Shown: positions 8,329-15,460, counted from the stretch's first letter. The stretch: DNA of 21,515 nt from an uncultured Collinsella sp. (GCA_900757595.1 CAAEOL010000057.1:1-21515); one strand, 5' to 3'. Made by a program: numbers and translations. The notes: generated by a model from the letters alone, not told the origin.

Positions 8329-9096
8329 CTACTCGCCTGCCTTGACGACCATAGAGGCGAAGTCGGCAGCCTTGAGCGAAGCGCCGCCCACGAGGGCGCC
8401 GTCAACGTCGGGCTTGGCGACGAGCTCGGCGATGTTGCCGGGCTTGGCAGAGCCACCATAGAGAACGCGGATGCCGTTAGCGAGCTCCTCGCCAAACATC
8501 TCCTTGAGGGTCTCACGGATAGCGCCGCAGACCTCCTGAGCGTCCTCGGCGGTAGCGGTCTTGCCGGTGCCGATGGCCCAGATGGGCTCGTAGGCGACGA
8601 CGACCTGCTTGGGGCAGGTGATCTCAAGACCAGCTAGGCCAGCCTTGACCTGGTTCACGACGTGCTCGACATAGGTGCCAGCCTCGCGGACCTCGAGGGA
8701 CTCGCCGCAGCAGAAGACGGGAACAAGACCGGCGGCAACGAGAGCCTTGGCCTTCTTGTTCTGGTCCTCGTCGGTCTCGAGGAAGTAGTCGCGACGCTCG
8801 GAGTGACCGATGATGCAGTAGGTGCAGCCAGCGGACTTGAGCATGTCGCAAGAGGACTCACCGGTGAAGGCACCCTTGGCCTCCCAGTACACGTTCTGTG
8901 CACCGAGGGCGATGGGAGCAGCCTGGATACGGTCATGAACCGTGGTGATGTCGATGGTCGGAGGGCAGACGAGCACCTCGACGCCAGCCGGAACCTCGGG
9001 CAGAGCCTGAGCCAGCTCGTCGGCGAGCTTGGCGGCCTCGGCGACGTCGTTGTTCATCTTCCAGTTACCAGCGATGAGAAGGGTGCGATTAGGCAT
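8329..9096 (-). CDS. tpiA: Triosephosphate isomerase
   Basis: This 255-residue TIM-barrel enzyme interconverts dihydroxyacetone phosphate and glyceraldehyde 3-phosphate. Catalytic residues are visible: Lys13 in GNWKMN, His98 in IIGHSERR and Glu170 in VVAYEPIWAIGTGKTAT. The phosphate-binding LYGGSAKPGN is at 212-221. I start it at ATG 9096 because MPNRTLLIAGNWK is the normal N-terminus and GGAG/GGAGG motifs precede it. An open frame extends 20 codons further upstream but only reads through the end of pgk. The gene overlaps pgk by eight bases, which implies translational coupling. Confidence 0.97.
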   Translation of the reverse strand: MPNRTLLIAGNWKMNNDVAEAAKLADELAQALPEVPAGVEVLVCPPTIDITTVHDRIQAAPIALGAQNVYWEAKGAFTGESSCDMLKSAGCTYCIIGHSERRDYFLETDEDQNKKAKALVAAGLVPVFCCGESLEVREAGTYVEHVVNQVKAGLAGLEITCPKQVVVAYEPIWAIGTGKTATAEDAQEVCGAIRETLKEMFGEELANGIRVLYGGSAKPGNIAELVAKPDVDGALVGGASLKAADFASMVVKAGE

Positions 9097-10279
9097 CGAG
9101 AAGCGCCTCCACTCCGGGCAGGGCCTTACCCTCGACGAGCTCCATGGAAGCGCCACCGCCGGTGGAGATCCAGCTCATCTTGTCGGCCAGGTTGAACTTG
9201 TTGACAGCTGCGACAGAGTCGCCACCGCCGATAATCGAGGTGCAGTCGGCCTCGGCGACAGCCTCGGCGATAGCCTGGGTGCCGTGAGCGAAGTTGTCGA
9301 ACTCGAAGACGCCCATGGGGCCGTTCCAGAACACGGTCTTGGCGCCCTTGACGGCCTCGGCGTAGAGCTCCTCAGTCTTGGGGCCGATGTCCATGCCCTC
9401 ACGATCGTCGGGGATAGCGTCGGAAGCGACAACCTCGGGGACAGCGTCCTCGCCAAAGTGATCGGCAACGCGGTTGTCGATGGGTAGCAGGATCTTGACG
9501 CCCTTCTCCTCTGCCTTCTTGAGCATCTCGCCGGCGCGCTCGACCCAGTCCTCTTCCTTGAGGGACTGACCGACGGACAGGCCCTGAGCCAGGAAGAAGG
9601 TGTAGGCCATACCGCCGCCGATGATCAGGGTGTCAGCGGAGTCGATGAGGTGATCGAGAACGCCGATCTTGGAGGAAACCTTGGAACCGCCGACGATGGC
9701 GACGAAGGGGCGCTCGGGCTCGGCGAAGATGCCAGTCAGCGTGTCGACCTCCTTCTCGAGCAGGAAGCCAGCGACGGCAGGCAGGTAAGCGGCGGGGCCC
9801 ACGACGGAACCCTGGGCGCGGTGAGCGGTGCCGAAGGCATCGAGAACGAAGACGTCACCATAGGAAGCGAGCTTCTTGGCGATCTCGGGATCGTTCTTCT
9901 TCTCACGCTTATCGAAGCGGACGTTCTCGAGAACGAGAACCTTGCCCGGCTCGACGGCCGCGACAGCCTCGGCAGCCTTCTCGCCGTAAGTGTCGGCGAC
10001 AAAGGTAACGTCGAGACCAGAGAGCTCAGCGAGCTTCTTGGCGACGGGCTCGAGGGACAGCTCGGGCTGGAAGCCGGTGCCATCGGGACGGCCGAGGTGG
10101 CTCATGAGGATGACGCGAGCGTTGTGCTCAACGAGATAGTTGATGGTGGGCAGGGCAGCCTTGATACGGGTGGTGTCGCCAACGACGCCATCCTTGATAG
10201 GCACGTTGAAGTCAACGCGGACGAGAACGCGCTTGCCGTCGACATCGATGTCGCGGACGGTCTTCTTGGTAAAGGCCAT
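9089..10279 (-). CDS. pgk: Phosphoglycerate kinase
   Basis: This 396-residue enzyme transfers phosphate from 1,3-bisphosphoglycerate to ADP, the first ATP-yielding step of lower glycolysis. It has the N-domain signature RVDFNVP (21-27), the substrate site SHLGRPDG (60-67) and the C-terminal nucleotide-site segment IIGGGDSVAA. The start at ATG 10279 gives MAFTKKTVRDIDV, typical of the family, with an AAAGG Shine-Dalgarno. A 12-codon upstream extension is not needed. pgk follows gap after a 140-base gap with a strong terminator-like hairpin and overlaps tpiA. I see no obvious promoter after that hairpin, so expression may depend on readthrough or on an atypical promoter. Confidence 0.97.
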   Translation of the reverse strand: MAFTKKTVRDIDVDGKRVLVRVDFNVPIKDGVVGDTTRIKAALPTINYLVEHNARVILMSHLGRPDGTGFQPELSLEPVAKKLAELSGLDVTFVADTYGEKAAEAVAAVEPGKVLVLENVRFDKREKKNDPEIAKKLASYGDVFVLDAFGTAHRAQGSVVGPAAYLPAVAGFLLEKEVDTLTGIFAEPERPFVAIVGGSKVSSKIGVLDHLIDSADTLIIGGGMAYTFFLAQGLSVGQSLKEEDWVERAGEMLKKAEEKGVKILLPIDNRVADHFGEDAVPEVVASDAIPDDREGMDIGPKTEELYAEAVKGAKTVFWNGPMGVFEFDNFAHGTQAIAEAVAEADCTSIIGGGDSVAAVNKFNLADKMSWISTGGGASMELVEGKALPGVEALLDA

Positions 10280-10302
10280 GTTTGCTTCTACCTTTCGTAC
10301 GT

Positions 10303-10325
10303 GTCTGCCTCCCATTACGGCAGAC
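10303..10325 (-). repeat. Small inverted repeat in the pgk leader
   Basis: GTCTGCC (10303-10309) and GGCAGAC (10319-10325) form a perfect 7-bp stem with a 9-nt loop, about 23 bases upstream of the pgk start and just after the gap terminator. It could be a 5'-stabilising hairpin or an RNA-processing signal for pgk mRNA. Function is unproven. Confidence 0.45.
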
Positions 10326-10335
10326 GATTTCCTAT

Positions 10336-10380
10336 AAAAAGGGCGCGACCCTAGGGTGTAAGCCCTACAAGGCCGCGCCC
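10336..10380 (-). terminator. gap: Terminator-like hairpin between gap and pgk
   Basis: On the transcript GGGCGCGGCC pairs with GGUCGCGCCC (10341-10350 with 10371-10380, one G-U pair). An inner stem UAGGG/CCCUA closes a 6-nt loop. Five U follow directly. The structure is a strong intrinsic terminator, yet it lies inside the conserved gap-pgk-tpiA cluster, so it is probably leaky and sets gap above pgk. Confidence 0.85.
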
Positions 10381-10419
10381 TTCTTTAGACGCTCAACGAG
10401 CTATTCGCTAAAAGCTAAA

Positions 10420-11445
10420 TTAAGCAACGAACTTCTCGAAGTACTTGATGGTGCGGACCATCTGAGAGGTGTAAGAGTTCTCGTTGTCGTACCAAGAGGT
10501 GACCTGAACGAGGGTCTGGCCGTTGCCGAGGTCAGAGCACATGGTCTGAGTGGCGTCGAAGATGGAGCCATGGGTCTCGCCGACGATGTCGCGGGAGACG
10601 ATCTGGTCCTCGTTGTAGGCGAAGGTCTCGGAGATGGTCTCGGCGTAGGCCTTCATGGCAGCGTTGACCTCCTCGACGGTGACCTTCTTGTCAACGACGG
10701 CGTAGAGGTTGGTCAGCGAGCCGGTCGGCGTCGGGACGCGCTGGGCGGCACCGATGAGCTTGCCGTTGAGCTCGGGGAGAACCAGGCCGATGGCCTTGGC
10801 AGCGCCCGTGGTGTTCGGGACGATGTTCTCGGAGCAGGCGCGGGAGCGACGGAAGTTGCCCTTGCGCTGCGGGCCGTCGAGCGGCATCTGGTCGCCGGTG
10901 AAGGCGTGGATGGTGGTCATGATGCCGGACACGATGGGAGCGAAGTCGTTCAGACCCTTGGCCATCGGGGCGAGGCAGTTGGTGGTGCAGGAAGCAGCAG
11001 AGATGATGTTGTCCTCAGCGGTCAGCGTCTCATGGTTGACGTTGTACACGATGGTGGGCAGATCGCTGCCGGCCGGAGCGGAGATGACGACCTTCTTGGC
11101 GCCAGCGTTGATGTGGGCCTGAGCCTTAGCCTTGCTGGTGTAGAAGCCGGTGCACTCGAGAACGACGTCGACGTCGAGGTCGCCCCAAGGCAGGTTGTTG
11201 GCGTCGGCCTCCTTGTAGATCTTGATCTCCTTGCCGTCAACGGTGATGGAATCCTCGCCAGCAACGACCTCGTGATCGCGAGCATAGTTGCCCTGCGTGG
11301 AGTCGTACTTCAGCAGGTAAGCGAGCATATCGGGAGAGGTGAGGTCGTTGATAGCGACGATCTCGGAGCCCTCATGACCGAACATCTGACGGAAGGCCAG
11401 ACGACCGATGCGACCGAAGCCGTTAATAGCAACCTTTACTGCCAT
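10420..11445 (-). CDS. gap: Glyceraldehyde-3-phosphate dehydrogenase, type I
   Basis: This 341-residue enzyme oxidises and phosphorylates glyceraldehyde 3-phosphate to 1,3-bisphosphoglycerate. The Rossmann motif NGFGRIGR is at 8-15, and Asp34 in INDL points to NAD rather than NADP use. The catalytic cysteine is Cys153 in SAASCTTNCLAP, with His180 in TTIHAFTGDQ. The start at ATG 11445 is chosen because MAVKVAINGFGRIGR is the standard N-terminus and AAAGGAG lies just upstream. The frame stays open 34 codons further, but that part is low-complexity leader sequence. The gene has its own candidate promoter and a terminator-like hairpin downstream, consistent with strong independent expression. Confidence 0.97.
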   Translation of the reverse strand: MAVKVAINGFGRIGRLAFRQMFGHEGSEIVAINDLTSPDMLAYLLKYDSTQGNYARDHEVVAGEDSITVDGKEIKIYKEADANNLPWGDLDVDVVLECTGFYTSKAKAQAHINAGAKKVVISAPAGSDLPTIVYNVNHETLTAEDNIISAASCTTNCLAPMAKGLNDFAPIVSGIMTTIHAFTGDQMPLDGPQRKGNFRRSRACSENIVPNTTGAAKAIGLVLPELNGKLIGAAQRVPTPTGSLTNLYAVVDKKVTVEEVNAAMKAYAETISETFAYNEDQIVSRDIVGETHGSIFDATQTMCSDLGNGQTLVQVTSWYDNENSYTSQMVRTIKYFEKFVA

Positions 11446-11517
11446 TGTGTCTCCTTTCGTAAGGCCCCCGCAAGCTACAGCGCCTGCCGTTGAGGCCCAC
11501 AAACTAACCACTCGCCT

Positions 11518-11547
11518 AATATACCTTTTTTTGGACTTGAATTTCAC
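11518..11547 (-). promoter_or_regulatory. Candidate gap promoter
   Basis: On the minus strand TATATT (rc of 11518-11523) is a good -10 box. GTGAAA (rc of 11542-11547) lies 18 bases upstream as a weak -35, with an A-rich spacer. This would give a leader of about 70 nt before gap. Confidence 0.4.
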
Positions 11548-11579
11548 GAGAATGGTCGAAATTGAAAATCAAATTTACG

Positions 11580-11593
11580 TTAAAACGTTTTAA
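11580..11593. promoter_or_regulatory. Perfect 14-bp palindrome upstream of gap, LacI-family-like operator
   Basis: TTAAAACGTTTTAA is a perfect palindrome with the central CG and flanking A/T symmetry typical of LacI/GalR-family operators. It lies about 33 bases upstream of the candidate gap -35 box, in an AT-rich gap between whiA and gap. Operator function is inferred from form alone. Confidence 0.4.
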
Positions 11594-11638
11594 AGAATAA
11601 AATAGCAGTTAAATCCGTATATAAGTCGATACTTTAAC

Positions 11639-12568
11639 CTACCTGTTTGCTTCAATGAGCTTTTCAAGCCTCAAAACTCGATGGTAGAGGGCCGACTTCG
11701 ACAAGGGAGGGTCAGCCATCTCCCCCAGATCGCGCAGTGACAGATCGGGATAGCGCTCGCGCAGGTCGCAAAAGACCGCCAAGGCATCCGGAAGCGCATC
11801 GCGAAGGCCACGCTGCTCGAGCTCATCGATAAGCGCAAGCTGATGCTGGGCAGCACCGGCGCTTCTGGTCTGGTTGGCGAGCTCGGCATTCACGCGACGG
11901 TTCACATCGTTCTTAACCAACTTGACCGCGCGCGCCTCCTCAATCTCGGCAACGCTGCGCTTGGCACCAATCAGCTTTAAAAGATGTTCGATCTCCTCGG
12001 CGCTCTTAATGTAGACAGCAAAGGACCCGCGCCGCGCGTTAACGCGCGCATGGACCCCAATCTGCTCCAACAGATCGCAAAGCCCCTTGGCATATTGCTC
12101 GCCCTGCACCGCGATCTCCAAATGAAAATCGCCGCGGGGATCGGCCACGAAGCCGCCCGCGATGAGCGCGCCGCGGATATAGGCAAGCCTGCAGCAGGGA
12201 CGGGCAACGATATGTCGGGGAACGCCGGCGACAAGTCCTCCCCTACGGTCGAGGATACCCAGCAGCACCAGAGCCTTATCCAGGTCTGGCTGATCAGGCA
12301 AGGTGATGAGGTAGTTTCGAACCTTATGCAATACAGATTTACGAACGGTGAATTCCGTTTTGAGCTTAAGGATGCGATGCGTCAGCGTGATCATCGTGCG
12401 CGCGACAGCTCCCGTCTCAGTCGCGACCGTCAAACGATACCGCCCAGAGCCGGTAAGCGAGAGCGTACCACTCACGCGCGTGAGAGCGGCAAGCGTCGAC
12501 AAGTCGCAGTATTCACATTCGGGTTCGCAGCGCGCAAGCTCGTCGCGCACCTCAGCGGTAAATGACAT
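11639..12568 (-). CDS. whiA: DNA-binding protein WhiA
   Basis: This 309-residue protein belongs to the WhiA family of Gram-positive bacteria. WhiA is a transcription regulator of sporulation and cell division genes in Streptomyces and is linked to division and chromosome segregation in Bacillus. The N-terminal part resembles a degenerate LAGLIDADG homing-endonuclease fold without expected nuclease activity (segments such as RPCCRLAYIRGALIAGGFV and DFHLEI). The C-terminal helix-turn-helix is at about 274-309 (DLSLRDLGEMADPPLSKSALYHRVLRLEKL). It starts six bases after the rapZ stop with only a weak Shine-Dalgarno, so it is probably translated by coupling. The bacterium need not sporulate; whiA is widespread in non-sporulating actinobacteria. 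Confidence 0.93.
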   Translation of the reverse strand: MSFTAEVRDELARCEPECEYCDLSTLAALTRVSGTLSLTGSGRYRLTVATETGAVARTMITLTHRILKLKTEFTVRKSVLHKVRNYLITLPDQPDLDKALVLLGILDRRGGLVAGVPRHIVARPCCRLAYIRGALIAGGFVADPRGDFHLEIAVQGEQYAKGLCDLLEQIGVHARVNARRGSFAVYIKSAEEIEHLLKLIGAKRSVAEIEEARAVKLVKNDVNRRVNAELANQTRSAGAAQHQLALIDELEQRGLRDALPDALAVFCDLRERYPDLSLRDLGEMADPPLSKSALYHRVLRLEKLIEANR

Positions 12569-12574
12569 GCAGGC

Positions 12575-13477
12575 CTATGCCTTCGTGTTGGCGCGCGACA
12601 GGTCGCGGTGGGAGATGCTCACATGATACTGAGCGCCTTCCAGGTAACGTGCCGTGGCCTCGGCGATGGCAACGCTGCGGTGCTGGCCGCCCGTGCAGCC
12701 GATGGCGATAGAAAGCTGCGGCTTGCCCTCCGCGATATAGCCCGGCATCACCGTATCGAGCAGCTGTGTCCAAGCCTTCCAAAACTCCTGCGTCTTGGGA
12801 TGGTCCAGAACAAAATCGGAGACTTTTTTATCGAGACCGGTCATCGTGCGCATCTCGGGATCGTAGAACGGATTAGGCAGGAAGCGGACGTCGATCATAA
12901 TGTCCGCCTCGACGGGCATGCCGTGCTTAAAGCCAAACGAGAACACGTGGACATCCATAAGCTGCTGGTCGGACAGCTCGGAAAATGCCATACGTAGCTT
13001 GTTGCGCAGCGCAGAGGTGCGCAGACGGCTCGTGTCGATAATCATATCGGCTCGGTCGCGCACGCCCTGCAGCTGAAGGCGCTCGCGCTGAATGGCATCG
13101 GCCGTAGTCTCCCCCGGCTTGGCAATGGGATGACGGCGGCGATTTTCGCTGTAGCGACGAATCAGCACCTCGTCAGAAGCCTCCAGGAACACGATGTCGC
13201 AGCTCATCTCGCGCTCTTCGAGCGCGGCGACAGCATCGAGCAACTCGTCAAACAGTCCCTGGCTACGCAAATCGCAGGTAACGGCAAGATGCCTGCCCAC
13301 GCCCGTATTGATGCCGACGAGCTCGGCAAGCTGGGCGATGAGACGCGGAGGCAAGTTATCGATGCAAAAATAGCCCATGTCCTCGAACACGTGCATGGCC
13401 TGTGTGCGGCCCGATCCGGACATTCCGGTGATGATGACGATATCGGGGATGCGCTCCGAGCGCTCCGCCGCATCCAT
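12575..13477 (-). CDS. rapZ: RNase adapter / nucleotide-binding protein RapZ (YvcJ family)
   Basis: This 300-residue P-loop protein is the homologue of RapZ, which in E. coli binds glucosamine-6-phosphate and controls GlmS through small RNAs. In Gram-positives (YvcJ) its role is less clear. The P-loop reads GMSGSGRT (18-25), with Arg where many homologues have Lys, as is usual in actinobacterial versions. The family segments FCIDNLPPRL, DVRFLPNPFYDP and IGCTGGQHRSVAIAE are present, the last in the C-terminal RNA/metabolite-binding domain. I start at ATG 13477 because AAAGGGAG precedes it by six bases; ATG 13495 lies upstream of that site. whiA follows directly, with no yvcK between. Upstream is nanE. 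Confidence 0.93.
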   Translation of the reverse strand: MDAAERSERIPDIVIITGMSGSGRTQAMHVFEDMGYFCIDNLPPRLIAQLAELVGINTGVGRHLAVTCDLRSQGLFDELLDAVAALEEREMSCDIVFLEASDEVLIRRYSENRRRHPIAKPGETTADAIQRERLQLQGVRDRADMIIDTSRLRTSALRNKLRMAFSELSDQQLMDVHVFSFGFKHGMPVEADIMIDVRFLPNPFYDPEMRTMTGLDKKVSDFVLDHPKTQEFWKAWTQLLDTVMPGYIAEGKPQLSIAIGCTGGQHRSVAIAEATARYLEGAQYHVSISHRDLSRANTKA

Positions 13478-13500
13478 GGCATCTCCCTTTTGCATGTGCT

Positions 13501-13545
13501 GCCTCCCGAAAACAAGCGCGGGACCCAGCAACCCGGATCCCGCGC
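13501..13545 (-). terminator. Hairpin with U-run between nanE and rapZ
   Basis: GCGCGGGA (13516-13523) and TCCCGCGC (13538-13545) form a perfect 8-bp stem. Three further pairs, one of them G-U, can extend it to 11. The transcript then reads CUUGUUUUC. It is either the terminator of the nan operon or an attenuator in the rapZ leader; it ends only about 24 bases before the rapZ start. Confidence 0.7.
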
Positions 13546-13563
13546 GGTCAATTGCCTATATTG

Positions 13564-13569
13564 AGTATA
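13564..13569 (-). promoter_or_regulatory. Candidate -10 box upstream of rapZ
   Basis: TATACT on the minus strand, within GGTATACTCAATATAGG, lies between the nanE stop and the hairpin. No TTGACA-like box is found at the expected distance. If real, the rapZ transcript would start before the hairpin. Confidence 0.3.
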
Positions 13570-13596
13570 CCGCCCCGAGCGGATACGAGGTCTGTC

Positions 13597-14283
13597 TTAC
13601 GCCTCAAGCGCAGCCTTGAACCAACTTGTAATACTCGTGGGGTGCGTGATGGCGGTGCCGACGACAACGGCCCAGGCGCCAGCATCGATCGCGGCGCGAG
13701 CCTCCTCGGGCGTATGCACGCGACCCTCACAAATGATGGGAAGGCCGGGGAATTCCTCAATCGCCTGACGCAGGAGCGGCAGGTCGGGGCCATCGGCCAT
13801 GGTGCAGTCGATGGCGGCGACGCCGTGAGAAAGCGTGGTGGATACCAGGTCAAAGCCCATATCAACAGCACGGCGAATGTCCTCAATGGTGGCACAATCC
13901 GCCATCAGGAGCACGCCCTCCTCGTGCAGCGGGCGGAAGGTATCCTCGACCGTCTTGCCATCGGGACGCGGACGATCGGTGGCGTCGATTGCCACGATAT
14001 CGGCACCGGCAGCAACGCAGGCGCGAGCGTGACGCAGCGTCGGCGTGATGTAAACGCCCTCGTGCCCATCCTTCCACAGGCCGATGACGGGAACCTCACA
14101 GCGACCCTTAATGGCGGCAATGTCGGCAAGGCCCTGGCAGCGAATGGCGGCAGCGCCGCCGAGCTCGCAAGCGCGAGACATTTGCGCCATGGTCTCGGGC
14201 GTACGAAGCGGCTCGCCCATATACGCCTGAACGCTCACGACGAGCTTGCCCTTCAGGGATTGAATCAAAGGATCGACGGTCAT
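13597..14283 (-). CDS. nanE: N-acetylmannosamine-6-phosphate 2-epimerase
   Basis: This 228-residue TIM-barrel enzyme converts ManNAc-6-P to GlcNAc-6-P, the last dedicated step of sialic acid catabolism. Family features include GGAAAIRCQG near 42-51, the catalytic lysine in PVIGLWKDG (Lys71) before VYITPT, AIDATDRPRP (99-106) and ICEGRVHTP (184-192) with the conserved Glu187. Length is typical. An AAAGG Shine-Dalgarno lies about ten bases before the ATG. It is the last gene of the sialic acid block, after nanK and an intergenic hairpin. The product enters central metabolism through NagA and NagB, which are not in this window. Confidence 0.94.
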   Translation of the reverse strand: MTVDPLIQSLKGKLVVSVQAYMGEPLRTPETMAQMSRACELGGAAAIRCQGLADIAAIKGRCEVPVIGLWKDGHEGVYITPTLRHARACVAAGADIVAIDATDRPRPDGKTVEDTFRPLHEEGVLLMADCATIEDIRRAVDMGFDLVSTTLSHGVAAIDCTMADGPDLPLLRQAIEEFPGLPIICEGRVHTPEEARAAIDAGAWAVVVGTAITHPTSITSWFKAALEA

Positions 14284-14306
14284 AAGGCTGCAACCTTTCT
14301 TAGAAC

Positions 14307-14337
14307 AGCCTCCCGAGGCATGTTGTCTCGGGAGGCT
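14307..14337 (-). terminator. Stem-loop between nanK and nanE
   Basis: A perfect 11-bp inverted repeat (AGCCTCCCGAG, 14307-14317 with 14327-14337) has a 9-nt loop. It is followed on the transcript by GUUCUAAG, a poor U-run. It starts 16 bases past the nanK stop and ends 23 bases before nanE. An attenuator or mRNA-stabilising role is more likely than full termination. Confidence 0.65.
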
Positions 14338-14353
14338 CCTACAGCAGATACTT

Positions 14354-15319
14354 TTACTTCAACGAGGCAAGAAGATGCTCAGCGGCACCGATGAGCGGAG
14401 CATCGCCCTCCAGAGAACCGATGAGGATCGGCGTGTCTTGAAGCGGATCGAGCGCCTGGCTGGCATAGCCCTCGTGCACCGAATCCTTCCACGTCTGCGA
14501 ACGCCAATCAGGACCTTGGTGAATCACGCCGCCCGAAAGCACGATGACCTCAGGGTCCAGGATGTTAGCGAGCGAGCCCAAGCTGGCACCCAGCGCAAAG
14601 CCGGCGTCATGGATGACCTCGGTCGCCTTTGCGTCGCCCGCACGGCACAGGTCGTTCACATCGCGACCGACCGAAGGACGGCTGGGGTCGATGCGGCCAA
14701 AACGCTCATCGTACATTCGACCAATGGAAGTGCCCGAAGCAACCGACTCCAGATGGCCGGAACGCCCGCAGGCGCAGGGGATGCCGGCGGCAGCCGAGCA
14801 CTCGATGTGGCCCATATGGCCAGCAGCACCATGGAAGCCCTGCATCACGCGGCCGTTCTCGACATATGCGCCGCCGATGCCCGTACCGATGCCAAGACAC
14901 AAGACGGAGAACTTGCCCTTGCCGACGCCCCAGTGGGCCTCGCCCAGAGCATGAGCCTGCACGTCGCCTACGACGGCAACGGGAAGACCGAGGTCCTCGC
15001 GCAGACGCGGCCCCAACTGAACGCCGGACCAGCCGGGCATGATCTCATTGGCATACGCGATGGCGCCCGTCTTGGGATCGACGACGCCGGCGGCACCGAT
15101 ACCGACGCCAAGGACCTCGACATCGGGATTCGACTCGAGAGCAGCCTTGATGGACGCCTCGATACGCTGGAAGACGGCCTCGCCGCCCTCCTGGGCCTCG
15201 GTAGGAACCTCGGCCTCAAAAACGGGATGGGGCACGCTGCCGTCAGCCGGGTACTCCATGATGGCAGTCGCGATCTTAGTTCCGCCGATATCGACAGAGC
15301 AGACGTACTTGTTCTCCAT
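14354..15319 (-). CDS. nanK: ROK-family kinase, probable N-acetylmannosamine kinase
   Basis: This 321-residue sugar kinase should phosphorylate ManNAc at O6 with ATP. The N-terminal phosphate motif is DIGGTK (10-15). The catalytic aspartate is probably Asp119 in VVGDVQAHALGEAHWG, followed by GIGTGIGGAYVENG (143-156). The ROK zinc site is His171 (GHMGH), Cys182, Cys184 and position 189, which is His instead of the usual Cys (CACGRSGHLE). His can still bind zinc. The sequence alone would fit glucokinase as well. ManNAc specificity is inferred from its position between nanA and nanE. AAGGAG lies before the ATG. Confidence 0.85.
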   Translation of the reverse strand: MENKYVCSVDIGGTKIATAIMEYPADGSVPHPVFEAEVPTEAQEGGEAVFQRIEASIKAALESNPDVEVLGVGIGAAGVVDPKTGAIAYANEIMPGWSGVQLGPRLREDLGLPVAVVGDVQAHALGEAHWGVGKGKFSVLCLGIGTGIGGAYVENGRVMQGFHGAAGHMGHIECSAAAGIPCACGRSGHLESVASGTSIGRMYDERFGRIDPSRPSVGRDVNDLCRAGDAKATEVIHDAGFALGASLGSLANILDPEVIVLSGGVIHQGPDWRSQTWKDSVHEGYASQALDPLQDTPILIGSLEGDAPLIGAAEHLLASLK

Positions 15320-15418
15320 GTCGCTCTCCTTAGGAGATAAAAAACAACTACAGGAAATGTGGGCAGAATTATCGCCACAGGTTGATAAAGGTTTCCCAGG
15401 TGCCCGAGGTTGGGGTGA
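15320..15418 (-). promoter_or_regulatory. nanK leader with candidate -10 box
   Basis: Downstream of the nanA hairpin the minus strand carries GATAAT, a good -10 box without a clear -35. It lies inside a short inverted repeat TGTGG...CCACA (15358-15362 and 15375-15379). A T-rich stretch and the palindromic Shine-Dalgarno TCTCCTAAGGAGA follow. An internal nanK promoter is possible but unproven. Confidence 0.3.
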
Positions 15419-15460
15419 AAGTGGTCGGGCGTTGACCTAATGGGTCACGCCCGACCACTT
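15419..15460 (-). terminator. Long stem-loop between nanA and nanK
   Basis: A perfect 14-bp inverted repeat (AAGTGGTCGGGCGT, 15419-15432 with 15447-15460) is extended inside by four more pairs (GACC/GGTC) across a one-base bulge. The transcript continues UUUCACC, so the U-run is short. It starts 30 bases after the nanA stop. Probably a partial terminator or processing barrier inside the nan operon. Confidence 0.7.

Noticed and set aside
9097..9156. N-terminal extension of tpiA by 20 codons
   Set aside because: It only reads through the end of pgk in another frame; the family N-terminus starts at 9096.
10282..11493. Plus-strand open frame of 403 codons opposite gap
   Set aside because: Covers gap and the pgk leader in antisense; no recognisable protein and no good ribosome site.
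11446..11520. Riboswitch in the gap leader
   Set aside because: Only short 4-5 bp pairings are possible, and no known riboswitch core was recognised.
11446..11547. N-terminal extension of gap by 34 codons
   Set aside because: The standard GAPDH N-terminus and a strong Shine-Dalgarno point to 11445; the extension would also include the promoter region.
13400..13430. Arg instead of Lys in the RapZ P-loop
   Set aside because: Arg at this place is usual in actinobacterial RapZ as far as I know, so not taken as loss of function.
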